Shown: positions 25,343-34,547 of the stretch, piece by piece | How the letters are laid out: the number at the start of each line of letters is the position of its first letter | Numbering within the stretch: position 1 is the first letter of the stretch | NCBI GenBank assembly: GCA_964472855.1 | Contig: CAYYMJ010000004.1 | Span: 25,281 to 89,280, forward strand | Origin: Tranquillimonas sp964472855 | GTDB taxonomy: Bacteria > Pseudomonadota > Alphaproteobacteria > Rhodobacterales > Rhodobacteraceae | DNA: 64,000 nt | Reading direction: 5' to 3' | Notes under the pieces: generated by a model | Told to the model about the DNA's origin: nothing | The model's database searches: none | Seen by the model: the letters and a program-made list of their open reading frames with translations, nothing else | Position numbers and translations under genes: made by a program

Positions 25343-28003
25343 ATGGCCGCCAGCCCCGCCACCGTGACGCCAATGATGGCGCAATATCTCCAAATCAAGG
25401 CCGCCCATCCCGGGGCGCTCCTGTTCTATCGGATGGGCGACTTCTACGAGATGTTCTTCGACGACGCCGTCGCGGCGTCCGAAGCGCTCGACATCGCCCT
25501 GACCCGGCGCGGCAAACACGACGGCAAGGACATCCCCATGTGCGGCGTGCCGGTGCACGCGGCCGAAAACTACCTGCACACGCTGATCGGCAAGGGCTTT
25601 CGTGTCGCCGTCTGCGAACAGATGGAGCCACCGGCCGAGGCGAAAAAGCGCGGCGCCAAATCGGTGGTCCGGCGCGAGGTGAGGCGCCTCGTCACGCCCG
25701 GCACCCTGACCGAAGACAGCCTTCTCGACGCGCGGCGCCACAATTTCCTCGCCGCCTGGTGCATGGTGCGCGACGCCGGGGCGCTGGCATGGGCCGACAT
25801 CTCGACCGGCGAATTCAGGGTCACGCCCTGCCCGCTGGTGCGGCTGGGCCCGGAACTGGCGCGCCTGTCCCCCAGCGAACTGCTTCTGCCCGACGGCGCC
25901 GCCCCCGATGCGCGGGCCGCCGCCAGCGACCTTGACGTCGCCACCACCGATCTTGCCCGCGCCAGCTTTGACAGCCAGCAAGGCGCCGCGCGGCTGAACG
26001 GCGCCTTCGGTGTCGCCACCGCCGAAGGCTTTGGCAGCTTCAGCCGGGCCGAGGTTGCCGCCATGGCCGGGCTGGTGTCGTGGCTCGACATCACCCAAAA
26101 GGGCAAGGTCCCGCTCTTGCGCCCGCCCCGGCGCGAATTGTCGGACCGCTCGGTGCAGATCGACGCCGCCACACGCCGCAATCTTGAACTGACCCGCGCC
26201 CTGTCGGGGGCGCGCGACGGGTCGCTGCTGGCGGCCATCGACCGCACGGCCAGCGCCGGCGGCGCCCGGCTGCTGGAACGGCGGCTGACCAGCCCGTCGC
26301 GGCATCTTGAAACCATCCACGACCGCCATGACGCGATCGACTGTCTGTTCCGAGACAGCGCCTTGCGCGACGACCTGCGCGCGTTGCTGCGCCGGGTGCC
26401 CGACATCGACCGCGCCTTGTCGCGGTTGGCGCTGGACCGGGGCGGCCCGCGCGATCTGGCGGCCATCCGCAACGGGCTGGGGCAGGCGGCGCTGCTGGTG
26501 GCGTCCCTGCCCGGCGATCTGCCGGCCGAGCTGGGCGCCGCCGCCACCGCCGCCGCTGGCCTTGACGATCTGCACGACCTGCTCGACGCCGCACTGGTGG
26601 CCGACCCGCCGTATCTGCTGCGCGATGGCGGCTTCGTGGCCCCCGGGCACAACGCCGACCTCGACGACGCGCGGCGACTGCGCGACGAAGGGCGCGGCGT
26701 CATCGCGGGCATGCAGGCCGAATTCGTCACGGCAACCGGCATCGGCGCGCTGAAGATCAAGCATAACAACGTGCTGGGCTATTTCATCGAGACCACGGCG
26801 ACCCACGCCGACCGCATGTTGTCGCCACCACTGAACGAACGCTTCATCCACCGCCAGACCACCGCCAGCGCGGTGCGCTTCACCACCGCCGAACTGGCCG
26901 ATCTTGAAACCCGCATCCTCAACGCCGGCGCCCGCGCGCTGGATATCGAGCGGCAGGTGTTCGCCGGGCTGGTGGCGCAGGTTCTGGATCGGGCCGACGC
27001 GCTTGGCGCCGCCGCCGGCGCGCTGGCCGTCTTCGACGTGACCGCCGCGCTGGCCGGGTTGGCGGCAGCGGAAAACTGGTGCCGCCCCCGCCTTGACGAC
27101 AGCCGCGCCTTCGACGTGCGGGCCGGGCGGCACCCGGTGGTCGAACGGGCGCTGCGCCAGCAGGGCAGCGGCAGTTTCGTGGCCAACGACTGCGCGCTGG
27201 ACGCGGCCGACGACCGCGCCGCGATCTGGCTGCTGACCGGGCCCAACATGGCCGGCAAATCGACCTTCCTGCGCCAGAACGCGCTGATTGCGCTCTTGGC
27301 CCAGATGGGCAGCTTCGTGCCGGCGGCCGAGGCGCATATCGGGCTGGTCAGCCAGGTGTTCAGCCGCGTCGGCGCCTCGGACGATCTGGCGCGCGGGCGG
27401 TCGACCTTCATGGTCGAGATGGTGGAAACCGCCGCCATCCTGAACCAGGCCGACGACCGGGCGCTGGTGATCCTTGACGAGATCGGGCGCGGCACCGCCA
27501 CCTATGACGGGTTGTCGATCGCTTGGGCCACGCTGGAACACCTGCACGGGGTCAACCGGGCCCGCGCACTGTTTGCCACGCATTATCATGAGCTTACCGC
27601 ACTGGCCGACAAGCTGGACGGCGTGCTGAATGCCACCGTCCGGGTGCGCGAGCACGATGGCGAGGTCATATTCCTGCACGAGGTCGAACAGGGCGCCGCC
27701 GACCGGTCTTATGGTGTGCAGGTGGCGCGGCTGGCCGGTCTGCCCGAAAGCGTGACGGCCCGGGCGCGGGTGGTGCTGGACGCGCTGGAAAAGGGCGACC
27801 GCGAGGGTGGCGGCAGCAAATCGGCGCTGATCGACGATCTGCCGCTGTTCTCGGTCCGGCCCGCGCCCCCGGCCCCGGTGGGCAAAGCGTCGCGTGTGGA
27901 ACAACGCCTCGCCGACATCCTGCCCGATGACCTGACGGCCCGCGAGGCGCTGGACCTGATTTACGAGCTGAAGGCCCTGCTTACGACGCCGGGGTCGAGC
28001 TGA
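25343..28003 (+). CDS. mutS: DNA mismatch repair protein MutS
   Basis: A mismatch-recognising ATPase of 886 residues. The N-terminal mismatch-binding motif GDFYEMF (the F-x-E element) and the C-terminal ATPase with Walker A TGPNMAGKST, LDEIGRGT and ATHYHELT are intact. The ATG at 25343 follows GAGGGGACA and gives the usual N-terminus; longer in-frame starts run into the repeat. Its 3' end overlaps that of grpE by 23 bp (convergent). Confidence 0.96.
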   Translation: MAASPATVTPMMAQYLQIKAAHPGALLFYRMGDFYEMFFDDAVAASEALDIALTRRGKHDGKDIPMCGVPVHAAENYLHTLIGKGFRVAVCEQMEPPAEAKKRGAKSVVRREVRRLVTPGTLTEDSLLDARRHNFLAAWCMVRDAGALAWADISTGEFRVTPCPLVRLGPELARLSPSELLLPDGAAPDARAAASDLDVATTDLARASFDSQQGAARLNGAFGVATAEGFGSFSRAEVAAMAGLVSWLDITQKGKVPLLRPPRRELSDRSVQIDAATRRNLELTRALSGARDGSLLAAIDRTASAGGARLLERRLTSPSRHLETIHDRHDAIDCLFRDSALRDDLRALLRRVPDIDRALSRLALDRGGPRDLAAIRNGLGQAALLVASLPGDLPAELGAAATAAAGLDDLHDLLDAALVADPPYLLRDGGFVAPGHNADLDDARRLRDEGRGVIAGMQAEFVTATGIGALKIKHNNVLGYFIETTATHADRMLSPPLNERFIHRQTTASAVRFTTAELADLETRILNAGARALDIERQVFAGLVAQVLDRADALGAAAGALAVFDVTAALAGLAAAENWCRPRLDDSRAFDVRAGRHPVVERALRQQGSGSFVANDCALDAADDRAAIWLLTGPNMAGKSTFLRQNALIALLAQMGSFVPAAEAHIGLVSQVFSRVGASDDLARGRSTFMVEMVETAAILNQADDRALVILDEIGRGTATYDGLSIAWATLEHLHGVNRARALFATHYHELTALADKLDGVLNATVRVREHDGEVIFLHEVEQGAADRSYGVQVARLAGLPESVTARARVVLDALEKGDREGGGSKSALIDDLPLFSVRPAPPAPVGKASRVEQRLADILPDDLTAREALDLIYELKALLTTPGSS

Positions 28004-28607
28004 CGCCAACCTTGGCCGGTCTCAGCAGCCGGTCATGCAGCATGAAGCCCACCGCCGCCACCTGAATGATGTCGCCGGCACGGGTGCCGGGCAGCGGCGC
28101 CTCGAACATGGCTTCGTGAATTCGCGGGTCAAAGCGATCGCCGACCTCGGGGGTGATGGCCTCGAAATTATGCTTGCCGAACACCTTGATCAACTCGCGC
28201 AGGGTAATCTCGACCCCTTCGATCAGCCCCTTGTTGGCGGCGCGCTGTTCGTCGTCGACGGCTTCCAGCGCGCGGGTCAGGTTGTCGAACACCGGCAACA
28301 GGTCGCGGCCCAGTCTGGATCCGCCATATTGCTCGGCCTCGCGGCGGTCACGCTCGGACCGCTTGCGCGCGTTTTCCGCGTCGGCCAGTGCGCGCATGAA
28401 CCGGTCGTGCAACTGGTCACGTTCGGCCTGCAGCGCCTCGATCTGCGCGTGCAGATCGTCGTCGCCATCGGCGGGCGCCTCGTCGTCCTGTAGGTCTGTG
28501 TCGCCGCTGGCATCCCCTGCCTCGGCCTCGGCCGCCTTCTTGCGCGCATTCTGGGCCAGGATCTCCTGAATTGCGTTTTCGATGTCCTGATTTTCGGATT
28601 TCGCCAT
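27981..28607 (-). CDS. grpE: Nucleotide exchange factor GrpE
   Basis: A co-chaperone that releases ADP from DnaK. The 208 residues have an acidic, charged N-terminus with a long coiled coil (about 55-110), and the C-terminal beta domain signature HEAMFEAPLPGTRAGDIIQVAAVGF split as usual. It lies 10 nt downstream of hrcA on the same strand, so the two heat-shock genes form one unit. No CIRCE element was seen upstream. Confidence 0.94.
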   Translation of the reverse strand: MAKSENQDIENAIQEILAQNARKKAAEAEAGDASGDTDLQDDEAPADGDDDLHAQIEALQAERDQLHDRFMRALADAENARKRSERDRREAEQYGGSRLGRDLLPVFDNLTRALEAVDDEQRAANKGLIEGVEITLRELIKVFGKHNFEAITPEVGDRFDPRIHEAMFEAPLPGTRAGDIIQVAAVGFMLHDRLLRPAKVGVSSTPAS

Positions 28608-28617
28608 GTCTTACCTG

Positions 28618-29682
28618 TTACGTGCGTTCGGACAGAAGCCGCCCGACCAGTTGCGCCGTGTAGTCCACGATTGGGACGATTCGTCCATAGTTCAGCCGCG
28701 TCGGGCCTATCACGCCCACGGCACCAATGATCTTTCGATCCGCGTTCATATATGGACTGACCACCAGAGAGGAACCCGAAAGCGAAAAAAGCTTGTTCTC
28801 GGACCCGATGAAAATGCGCACACCCTCGCCCTGATCCGTAAGTTCTAGGAAATCGACGATGTCGCGCTTGCGTTCAAGGTCGTCGAACAGTGTGCGAACC
28901 CGGTCCAGTTCGTCCGATTCCGCGCCTTCGTCCAGCAGATTCGCGCGCCCGCGCACGATCAGCCGTTCCGAGCTTTCGCCGGCATTCTCCCAGATCGCCA
29001 CCCCCGATTCGACCAGTTCCGCCGCCCGGTCGTTCAGTTCCCGGCGGTGACGGGCGATTTCGCTGCGCACCGCCTCGGCCAGTTGGGTCAGCGTGCGGCC
29101 CCGTGCCAGAGCGTTCAGAAAATTGGCCGCCTCGCGCAGCGAGCTTGCGGTCTGCCCCGGCGGCGGGGTGAATACGCGGTTTTCCACATGCCCGTCGCCG
29201 AAAACCAGCACCACCAGCGCCCGGTCGGCGGCCAGCGAGACAAATTCGATGTGTTTCACAGGTGCGTCATGTTTGGGCGCCAGCACCAGGCTGGCCCCTT
29301 GCGTCAGCCCCGACAGGGCGGAACCGACCCGGTCAAGCATTTGCGTAACCTCGTCCTGCCCTTCGCGGCTTTCGTCGATGCGGCGGCGGTCGTCATCCGA
29401 AACCTCGCCAACCTCTAGCAAACCATCCACGAACAGGCGCAAGCCGGTCTGCGTGGGCACCCGCCCGGCCGAGATATGCGGCGCCTCGAGCAGGCCGAAA
29501 AATTCGAGGTCCTGCATCACGTTGCGGATGGTCGCCGCCGACACCTTTTCCGACATGGCCCGGGTCAGCGTGCGGCTGCCCACCGGATCGCCATTGGCAA
29601 GATAGCCCTCGACCACGCGGCGAAACACTTCGCGCGACCGGTTGTTCAGTTCGTCCAGAATGTTGGGTTCGCTGGTCATCAT
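28618..29682 (-). CDS. hrcA: Heat-inducible transcription repressor HrcA
   Basis: A 354-residue repressor that binds CIRCE operators of chaperonin genes. The N-terminal winged helix (SREVFRRVVEGYLANGDPVG ... SAATIRNVM) and the HISAGRVPTQTGLR segment are typical. Two tandem ATGs exist (29682, 29679); an upstream GAG suits either. No CIRCE inverted repeat (TTAGCACTC-N9-GAGTGCTAA) lies in the 109-bp gap to rph, so it probably does not regulate itself that way. Confidence 0.93.
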   Translation of the reverse strand: MMTSEPNILDELNNRSREVFRRVVEGYLANGDPVGSRTLTRAMSEKVSAATIRNVMQDLEFFGLLEAPHISAGRVPTQTGLRLFVDGLLEVGEVSDDDRRRIDESREGQDEVTQMLDRVGSALSGLTQGASLVLAPKHDAPVKHIEFVSLAADRALVVLVFGDGHVENRVFTPPPGQTASSLREAANFLNALARGRTLTQLAEAVRSEIARHRRELNDRAAELVESGVAIWENAGESSERLIVRGRANLLDEGAESDELDRVRTLFDDLERKRDIVDFLELTDQGEGVRIFIGSENKLFSLSGSSLVVSPYMNADRKIIGAVGVIGPTRLNYGRIVPIVDYTAQLVGRLLSERT

Positions 29683-29791
29683 CGTTTCTCGGGGCCGCAA
29701 CAGCTATGCCACTTCGTCGGGTGCCGTCAATCGGACTTGCGGTTTTGCCCGCCGGCGGTCAATCAGGGGCAAACTGAACAAGGATACCGCC

Positions 29792-30502
29792 ATGCGCCCC
29801 TCTGGCCGCTCGACCGACGCCATGCGACCCGTTTCCATCGACATCGACGCGACGCGCCACGCCGAAGGATCGTGCCTGATCCGCTGTGGCGATACACATG
29901 TGCTGTGCACGGCCAGTATTGAAGACCGCACGCCGCCCTTTCTGCGCAACACCGGGCTAGGCTGGGTCACGGCCGAATACGGCATGTTGCCCCGTGCCAC
30001 CCATACCCGCATGCGCCGCGAGGCCAAGAACGGGCAGTCGGGGCGCACGCAAGAGATCCAGCGGCTGATCGGGCGGTCGCTGCGGGCCGGCATTGACCGG
30101 GTGGCGCTGGGCGAACGCCAGATCACAATCGACTGCGACGTGATCCAGGCCGATGGCGGCACCCGTTGCGCCGCGATCACCGGCGGCTGGGTGGCGCTGC
30201 GGCTGGCGGTGAACAAGCTGATGAAGGCCGGCGACGTGACCAGCGACCCCATCACCGACCACGTGGCCGCCGTGTCTTGCGGCCTTTACGCCGGCCAGCC
30301 GGTGCTGGACCTCGATTATGCCGAAGACAGCGAAGCCGGGGTCGACGGCAATTTCGTCATGACCGGCGCCGGCCAGATGATCGAGGTGCAGATGTCGGCC
30401 GAGGGCTCGACCTTTTCGCGCCAGCAGATGGATACCCTGCTTGGTCTGGCCGAGGCCGGGACCGCCCAGTTGGTCGCGGCCCAGAAAGCCGCCGTTGCAT
30501 GA
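29792..30502 (+). CDS. rph: Ribonuclease PH
   Basis: A phosphate-dependent 3'-5' exoribonuclease for tRNA 3' maturation. The 236-residue protein starts at ATG 29792 behind AAGGA. The core has GWVTAEYGMLPRATHTR, GRTQEIQRLIGRSLRA and CDVIQADGGTRCAAITG, all hallmarks of the family. It is divergent from hrcA and coupled to rdgB (ATGA). Confidence 0.96.
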   Translation: MRPSGRSTDAMRPVSIDIDATRHAEGSCLIRCGDTHVLCTASIEDRTPPFLRNTGLGWVTAEYGMLPRATHTRMRREAKNGQSGRTQEIQRLIGRSLRAGIDRVALGERQITIDCDVIQADGGTRCAAITGGWVALRLAVNKLMKAGDVTSDPITDHVAAVSCGLYAGQPVLDLDYAEDSEAGVDGNFVMTGAGQMIEVQMSAEGSTFSRQQMDTLLGLAEAGTAQLVAAQKAAVA

Positions 30503-31110
30503 CGCGCCGCCTGTCCGGGCAAACGCTGGTCGTCGCCACGCACAATGCCGGCAAGCTGGAAGAAATGCGCTGGCTGCTGGCGCCTTACGGCAAGACCGCG
30601 CGCTCGGCCGCGGAACTGGGTCTGCCCGAGCCCGAGGAAACCGGCACCACCTTTGTCGAAAACGCCCGGATCAAGGCGCATGCCGCCGCCGGAGCCACCG
30701 GGCTGCCGGCGCTGGCCGATGACAGCGGCATCGAGATCGACGGCCTTGGCGGGCGCCCCGGCGTCTATACCGCCGACTGGGCCGAAACCCCGAACGGGCG
30801 CGACTTTGTTCTTGCCATGACCCGGGCTCATGACGCGCTGGTCGCCACCGGCGCCGCCCGGCCCTGGACGGCGCGGTTTTGCTGCACGCTGGTGCTGGCC
30901 TGGCCCGATGGTCACGACGAGGTGTTTCCCGGCGCCATGGCCGGGCAGATCGTCTGGCCCATGCGCGGCGAACTAGGCCATGGCTATGACCCGGTGTTCC
31001 AGCCCGACGGCTATGACATCACCTTTGGGGAAATGGACCGCGCCGAAAAGAACCGCATCAGCCACCGGGCCGATGCCTTTGCCCGCTTTGTGGCCGGCTG
31101 CCTTGCCTGA
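30499..31110 (+). CDS. rdgB: XTP/dITP diphosphatase (RdgB/HAM1)
   Basis: It clears non-canonical purine nucleotides (XTP, dITP) to protect DNA. The 203 residues show ATHNAGKLEEM near the N-terminus (the SHTxxK-like nucleotide loop), the catalytic ADDSGIEIDGL, and GYDPVFQPDGYDITFGEM near the C-terminus. It overlaps rph by 4 nt and the downstream hemW frame if that starts at 31073. Confidence 0.95.
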   Translation: MTRRLSGQTLVVATHNAGKLEEMRWLLAPYGKTARSAAELGLPEPEETGTTFVENARIKAHAAAGATGLPALADDSGIEIDGLGGRPGVYTADWAETPNGRDFVLAMTRAHDALVATGAARPWTARFCCTLVLAWPDGHDEVFPGAMAGQIVWPMRGELGHGYDPVFQPDGYDITFGEMDRAEKNRISHRADAFARFVAGCLA

Positions 31111-32248
31111 CAGGGCCATCGGCCTTTACGTTCACTGGCCGTTTTGTCAGGCCAAATGCCCCTATTGCGACTTTAACAGCCATGTCTGGGACCGGGTCGA
31201 CCAGCAACGATGGGCATCGGCCTATCTATCTGAAATAAAGCGGGTTTCCGCCCTCGCGCCTGCGGCTTTGCTGCGGTCGGTCTATTTTGGCGGCGGCACG
31301 CCCAGCCTGATGCCGCCCGACACGGTGGCGCAGATCGTCGATGCCGCCCGCGCCGCATGGCCCACCGCCAACGATGTCGAGATCACGCTCGAGGCCAACC
31401 CGACCTCGACCGAGCTTGACCGGTTTCGCGCCTATCGCACCGCCGGGGTCAACCGGGTGTCGGTGGGGGTGCAGGCGCTGAACGACGCCGACCTGCGGCG
31501 TCTGGGCCGGCTGCATTCGGCGGCCGAGGCGCGGACCGCCTTCGACATCGCCGCCCGGGTGTTCGACCGCGCCAGTTTCGACCTGATCTATGCCCGGCAG
31601 GACCAGACGCTTGACGCCTGGCGCGCCGAACTGGCCGAGGCGCTGTCGATGGGGCCAAGCCACCTGTCGCTGTATCAGTTGACGATCGAACCCGGCACCG
31701 CCTTTGGCCACCGCCACGCGCGGGGCGGTTTGCGGGGCCTGCCCGGCGAAGACCTTGGCGCCGACCTGTTCGACCTGACGCAAGACCTTTGCAACGCCGC
31801 CGGCCTGCCCGCCTATGAGGTGTCGAACCACGCCCGCCCGGGCGCGGAATCGATCCACAACCTGATCTATTGGCAGGGTGGCGCCTATGCCGCGGTGGGT
31901 CCGGGCGCCCACGGGCGGCTGGCCGACCAGAACGGCTGGACCGCGACCGAGGCGCTGTCCGACCCGCGTGCATGGCTGAACGCGGTCACCGCCGGGACGG
32001 GGCAGGAAAGCACCCGCCGCCTGCCGGGGCCCGAGCGGGCCGGCGAATACCTGATGATGTCGTTGCGCCTGTCCGAAGGGATGGACCGGGCCCGCCACGC
32101 CGCCTTGGGCGGGGCGGCGCTCAACCCCGAAGCCTTGGGCGACCTGTCCGAACTGGGGCTGATTCGGATCTCGGCCACCCACATCCGCGCCACGGACCAT
32201 GGCCGCCGGGTGCTGAACGCGGTCATTCGCGCCCTGTTGCCCGACTGA
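31073..32248 (+). CDS. hemW: Radical SAM haem chaperone HemW
   Basis: A radical-SAM-family protein that binds haem and helps insert it into respiratory enzymes (formerly called an oxygen-independent coproporphyrinogen oxidase homologue). The cluster motif CQAKCPYCDF (CxxxCxxC) directly follows LYVHWPF, then FGGGTPSLM and EANPTS. The cysteine of the true CPO family N-terminus is absent. The start is unsure: ATG at 31073 overlaps rdgB by 38 nt, whereas TTG at 31103 gives a shorter N-terminus. Confidence 0.9.
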   Translation: MPLPALWPAALPDRAIGLYVHWPFCQAKCPYCDFNSHVWDRVDQQRWASAYLSEIKRVSALAPAALLRSVYFGGGTPSLMPPDTVAQIVDAARAAWPTANDVEITLEANPTSTELDRFRAYRTAGVNRVSVGVQALNDADLRRLGRLHSAAEARTAFDIAARVFDRASFDLIYARQDQTLDAWRAELAEALSMGPSHLSLYQLTIEPGTAFGHRHARGGLRGLPGEDLGADLFDLTQDLCNAAGLPAYEVSNHARPGAESIHNLIYWQGGAYAAVGPGAHGRLADQNGWTATEALSDPRAWLNAVTAGTGQESTRRLPGPERAGEYLMMSLRLSEGMDRARHAALGGAALNPEALGDLSELGLIRISATHIRATDHGRRVLNAVIRALLPD

Positions 32249-32257
32249 CCCCGCGCC

Positions 32258-33154
32258 TCAGGCGCCGTTGTCGGCCGTAAGCCGGCGGCAAAGATCGTCC
32301 AGTTGTTCCAGCGTGTCATAGTCGACCACCAGCTTGCCGCTGGTGCCGCCGGGCTGATGGTCAATCGCCACCCTCATGCCCAGTGCCGCGCCCAGATCAC
32401 GCTCGAGCGCCTTGGTGTCGGCATCCTTGGCCGCCCGCGCCGGCGCCCGGGGCGCCGCCTGCCCGCGCCGCGACAGTTTTTCCGCCTCGCGCACCGAAAG
32501 CCCCTGCGTGGCGATCAGGCGGGCCAGCTCTTCGGCATTGTCGCGGCCGACCAGGGCCCGCGCATGGCCAGCGCTCAGCTTGCCGTCGCGCAGCATGTCC
32601 AGAACACCCTGCGGCAGCGTCAAAAGCCGCAGACAGTTGGCGACATGGGGGCGGCTTTTGCCCAGCGCCTCGGCCAACTTTTCCTGCGTGTGACCAAAAC
32701 GCTCCATCAGCTGGGCATAGCCTGCCGCTTCTTCCACCGGGTTCAGGTCGGCCCGCTGGATATTTTCGATGATGGCGATTTCCAGAACTTCGGTATCGTC
32801 CAGCTCGCGCACCAGCGCCGGCACGTCGTGCAGTTGCGCCATTTGCGCCGCGCGCCAACGCCGTTCGCCTGCAACAATTTGAAATCGTTCGGGTTTTTCA
32901 GGATCGGGCCGCAAGATCAGCGGCTGGATGATGCCCTTTTCCCGGATCGAGGCCGCAAGCTCTTCCAGCGCGGCGGGCGCAAAATGACGGCGCGGCTGAT
33001 CGGGGTTGGGCGCAATCTGTTCGATGGGCACCCGGCGGTCGGGGCGGCGCGGTTGATCGGCGTTGCCGTCTGCGGCGGCCGGTTGCAGCGCCACGTCGGC
33101 CATCAGCGCCGACAACCCGCGCCCCAGACCCTGGCGTTTTTTCCTGTCTGCCAT
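32258..33154 (-). CDS. parB: Chromosome partitioning protein ParB
   Basis: A CTPase DNA clamp that binds parS sites and organises the origin region. Of its 298 residues, the N-terminal part starts with KRQGLGRGLSALM, the CTP-binding GERRWRA motif is near residue 95, the helix-turn-helix KLAEALGKSRPHVANCLRLL follows, and the C-terminal dimerisation domain ends the protein. It lies 9 nt after parA. Two parS sites lie upstream in the same operon. Confidence 0.96.
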   Translation of the reverse strand: MADRKKRQGLGRGLSALMADVALQPAAADGNADQPRRPDRRVPIEQIAPNPDQPRRHFAPAALEELAASIREKGIIQPLILRPDPEKPERFQIVAGERRWRAAQMAQLHDVPALVRELDDTEVLEIAIIENIQRADLNPVEEAAGYAQLMERFGHTQEKLAEALGKSRPHVANCLRLLTLPQGVLDMLRDGKLSAGHARALVGRDNAEELARLIATQGLSVREAEKLSRRGQAAPRAPARAAKDADTKALERDLGAALGMRVAIDHQPGGTSGKLVVDYDTLEQLDDLCRRLTADNGA

Positions 33155-33163
33155 CAGCTTTCC

Positions 33164-33958
33164 CTACGCCGCCTCGCCCCGGTGTTTTGCAAGCATTTCC
33201 TGCGCCAGAGCCCGATAAGCCTCGCTACCTTTCGAGCCGGGGTCGTAATCGAGCACCGGCAGGGCAAATGACGGCGCCTCGCTGACCCGCACGTTGCGCG
33301 GAATGATGGTTTCGAACACCAGATCGCCCAATGTTTCGCGGGCGTCCTGTTCGACCTGCTGCGCCAGACGGTTGCGGCCATCGAACATGGTCAGCACCAC
33401 GCCTTCGATTCGCAGGCCCGGGTTGGCGCCCTCGCGCACCTTGCGGATGCTCAGCATCAGTTGCGACAGACCTTCCAGCGCGAAGAACTCGCTTTGCAGG
33501 GGCACCAGCACCGCGTCGGCCGCGACCATCGCGTTCAGGGTCAGAAGGCTCAGCGACGGGGGACAATCGATCAGCACATAGGCGAAATCGTCGGCCGTGA
33601 TCAGCGCCAGCGCGTCTTTCAGCAGGAACGACCGCTTTTCCACCGCCACCAGTTCGATATCGGCCGACGAAAGATCGGTCGTGGCCGGCGCGATAAAAAG
33701 GTTCTCGACCTCGGTCTGGTGGATCACCTGCGCCAGCGGCACCTCGTCCAGCAGCAGGTCATAGGTGGTCAGGCCGCGATCGTCGGCCTCGATCCCCAAC
33801 CCGGTCGAGGCGTTGCCTTGCGGGTCTATGTCCATGATAAGAACGGGAAATCCCTGATTGGCCAACGCCGCACCAAGGTTGATCGCGGTGGTGGTCTTGC
33901 CAACGCCGCCCTTCTGGTTGGTGATGGCAATGATCCTGGGGCGGCCCTGTTCACGCAC
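33164..33958 (-). CDS. parA: Chromosome partitioning ATPase ParA
   Basis: A deviant Walker ATPase that moves ParB-parS complexes. The 264-residue protein starts with GTG at 33958, overlapping rsmG by 8 nt. The P-loop KGGVGKTTTAINLG, the VLIMDIDPQGNAS switch and the LIDCPPSL strand are intact. It lies in the classical gidAB-parAB order. Confidence 0.96.
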   Translation of the reverse strand: MREQGRPRIIAITNQKGGVGKTTTAINLGAALANQGFPVLIMDIDPQGNASTGLGIEADDRGLTTYDLLLDEVPLAQVIHQTEVENLFIAPATTDLSSADIELVAVEKRSFLLKDALALITADDFAYVLIDCPPSLSLLTLNAMVAADAVLVPLQSEFFALEGLSQLMLSIRKVREGANPGLRIEGVVLTMFDGRNRLAQQVEQDARETLGDLVFETIIPRNVRVSEAPSFALPVLDYDPGSKGSEAYRALAQEMLAKHRGEAA

Positions 33959-34547
33959 GAGCGAGATCTCCGATTTTCAGAATATGCGACTCTGCCGACG
34001 TGGCGCTGGGCACCTTCTGGCAGGTGAATTGCCAGTCTTCAAGCGCCGTCTCAACCTCGGCATCGGCCCGCGCACCCTTGGGATAGATGCCAATGCCGCC
34101 CGGCGCGCCGTGACGCTGCTGAAAGGCCAGCAGGTCAGTCAGCGACGCCAACGCGCGGGCGGTGACGACCTGCGCGCCCAGCGGCTGCGTCCGTTCGATC
34201 CGCGCCGTCTTTACCGTTGCCGGCAGGTCCAGGCTGTGAATGGCTGTCGACAGAAAGGCGCATTTGCGGGCGTCGGATTCGACCAGCGTCACCTGCGCCC
34301 CCTGCCCCTTGGCGCAAATGGCCAGCACGATGCCCGGCAGGCCGCCGCCCGAGCCGAGGTCGGCGATATGGCGGGTGTCTGGCGCGATCATCCGCCAAAT
34401 TTGCAGCGAATCAAGGACATGCCGGGTCCAGAGGCTGGGAATCGTTGACGGCGCCACAAGGTTGATACGCTGATTCCAGCGCGTCAGCAGCGCAGCATAG
34501 CTTTCCAATGCCGCCAATGTTTCACGTGGAACATCCAGCCCCGTCAC
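33951..34547 (-). CDS. rsmG: 16S rRNA (guanine-N7)-methyltransferase RsmG
   Basis: It methylates G527 of 16S rRNA (former GidB). The 198-residue protein begins with GTG at 34547, overlapping the mnmG stop (GTGA). SAM motif I is IADLGSGGGLPGIVLA. A perfect parS site (34518-34533) lies in its first codons and encodes residues 6-10 (VPRET), so the site is built into the coding sequence. Confidence 0.95.
   Translation of the reverse strand: MTGLDVPRETLAALESYAALLTRWNQRINLVAPSTIPSLWTRHVLDSLQIWRMIAPDTRHIADLGSGGGLPGIVLAICAKGQGAQVTLVESDARKCAFLSTAIHSLDLPATVKTARIERTQPLGAQVVTARALASLTDLLAFQQRHGAPGGIGIYPKGARADAEVETALEDWQFTCQKVPSATSAESHILKIGDLARA
34518..34533 (-). promoter_or_regulatory. parS site 1, inside the start of rsmG
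   Basis: The 16-mer TGTTTCACGTGGAACA reads on the minus strand as TGTTCCACGTGAAACA, the canonical ParB-binding sequence. It covers codons 6-10 of rsmG, about 5.2 kb from the proposed origin, with parB 1.4 kb away. Confidence 0.9.

Noticed and set aside
25073..28009. A 978-codon open frame antisense to mutS
   Set aside because: Low-complexity Gly/Gln/Arg composition and no recognisable motif, whereas the plus-strand frame is a complete MutS.
29683..29791. A CIRCE or RpoH-type promoter for hrcA-grpE
   Set aside because: No TTAGCACTC-N9-GAGTGCTAA or convincing -35/-10 pair in the 109-bp gap.
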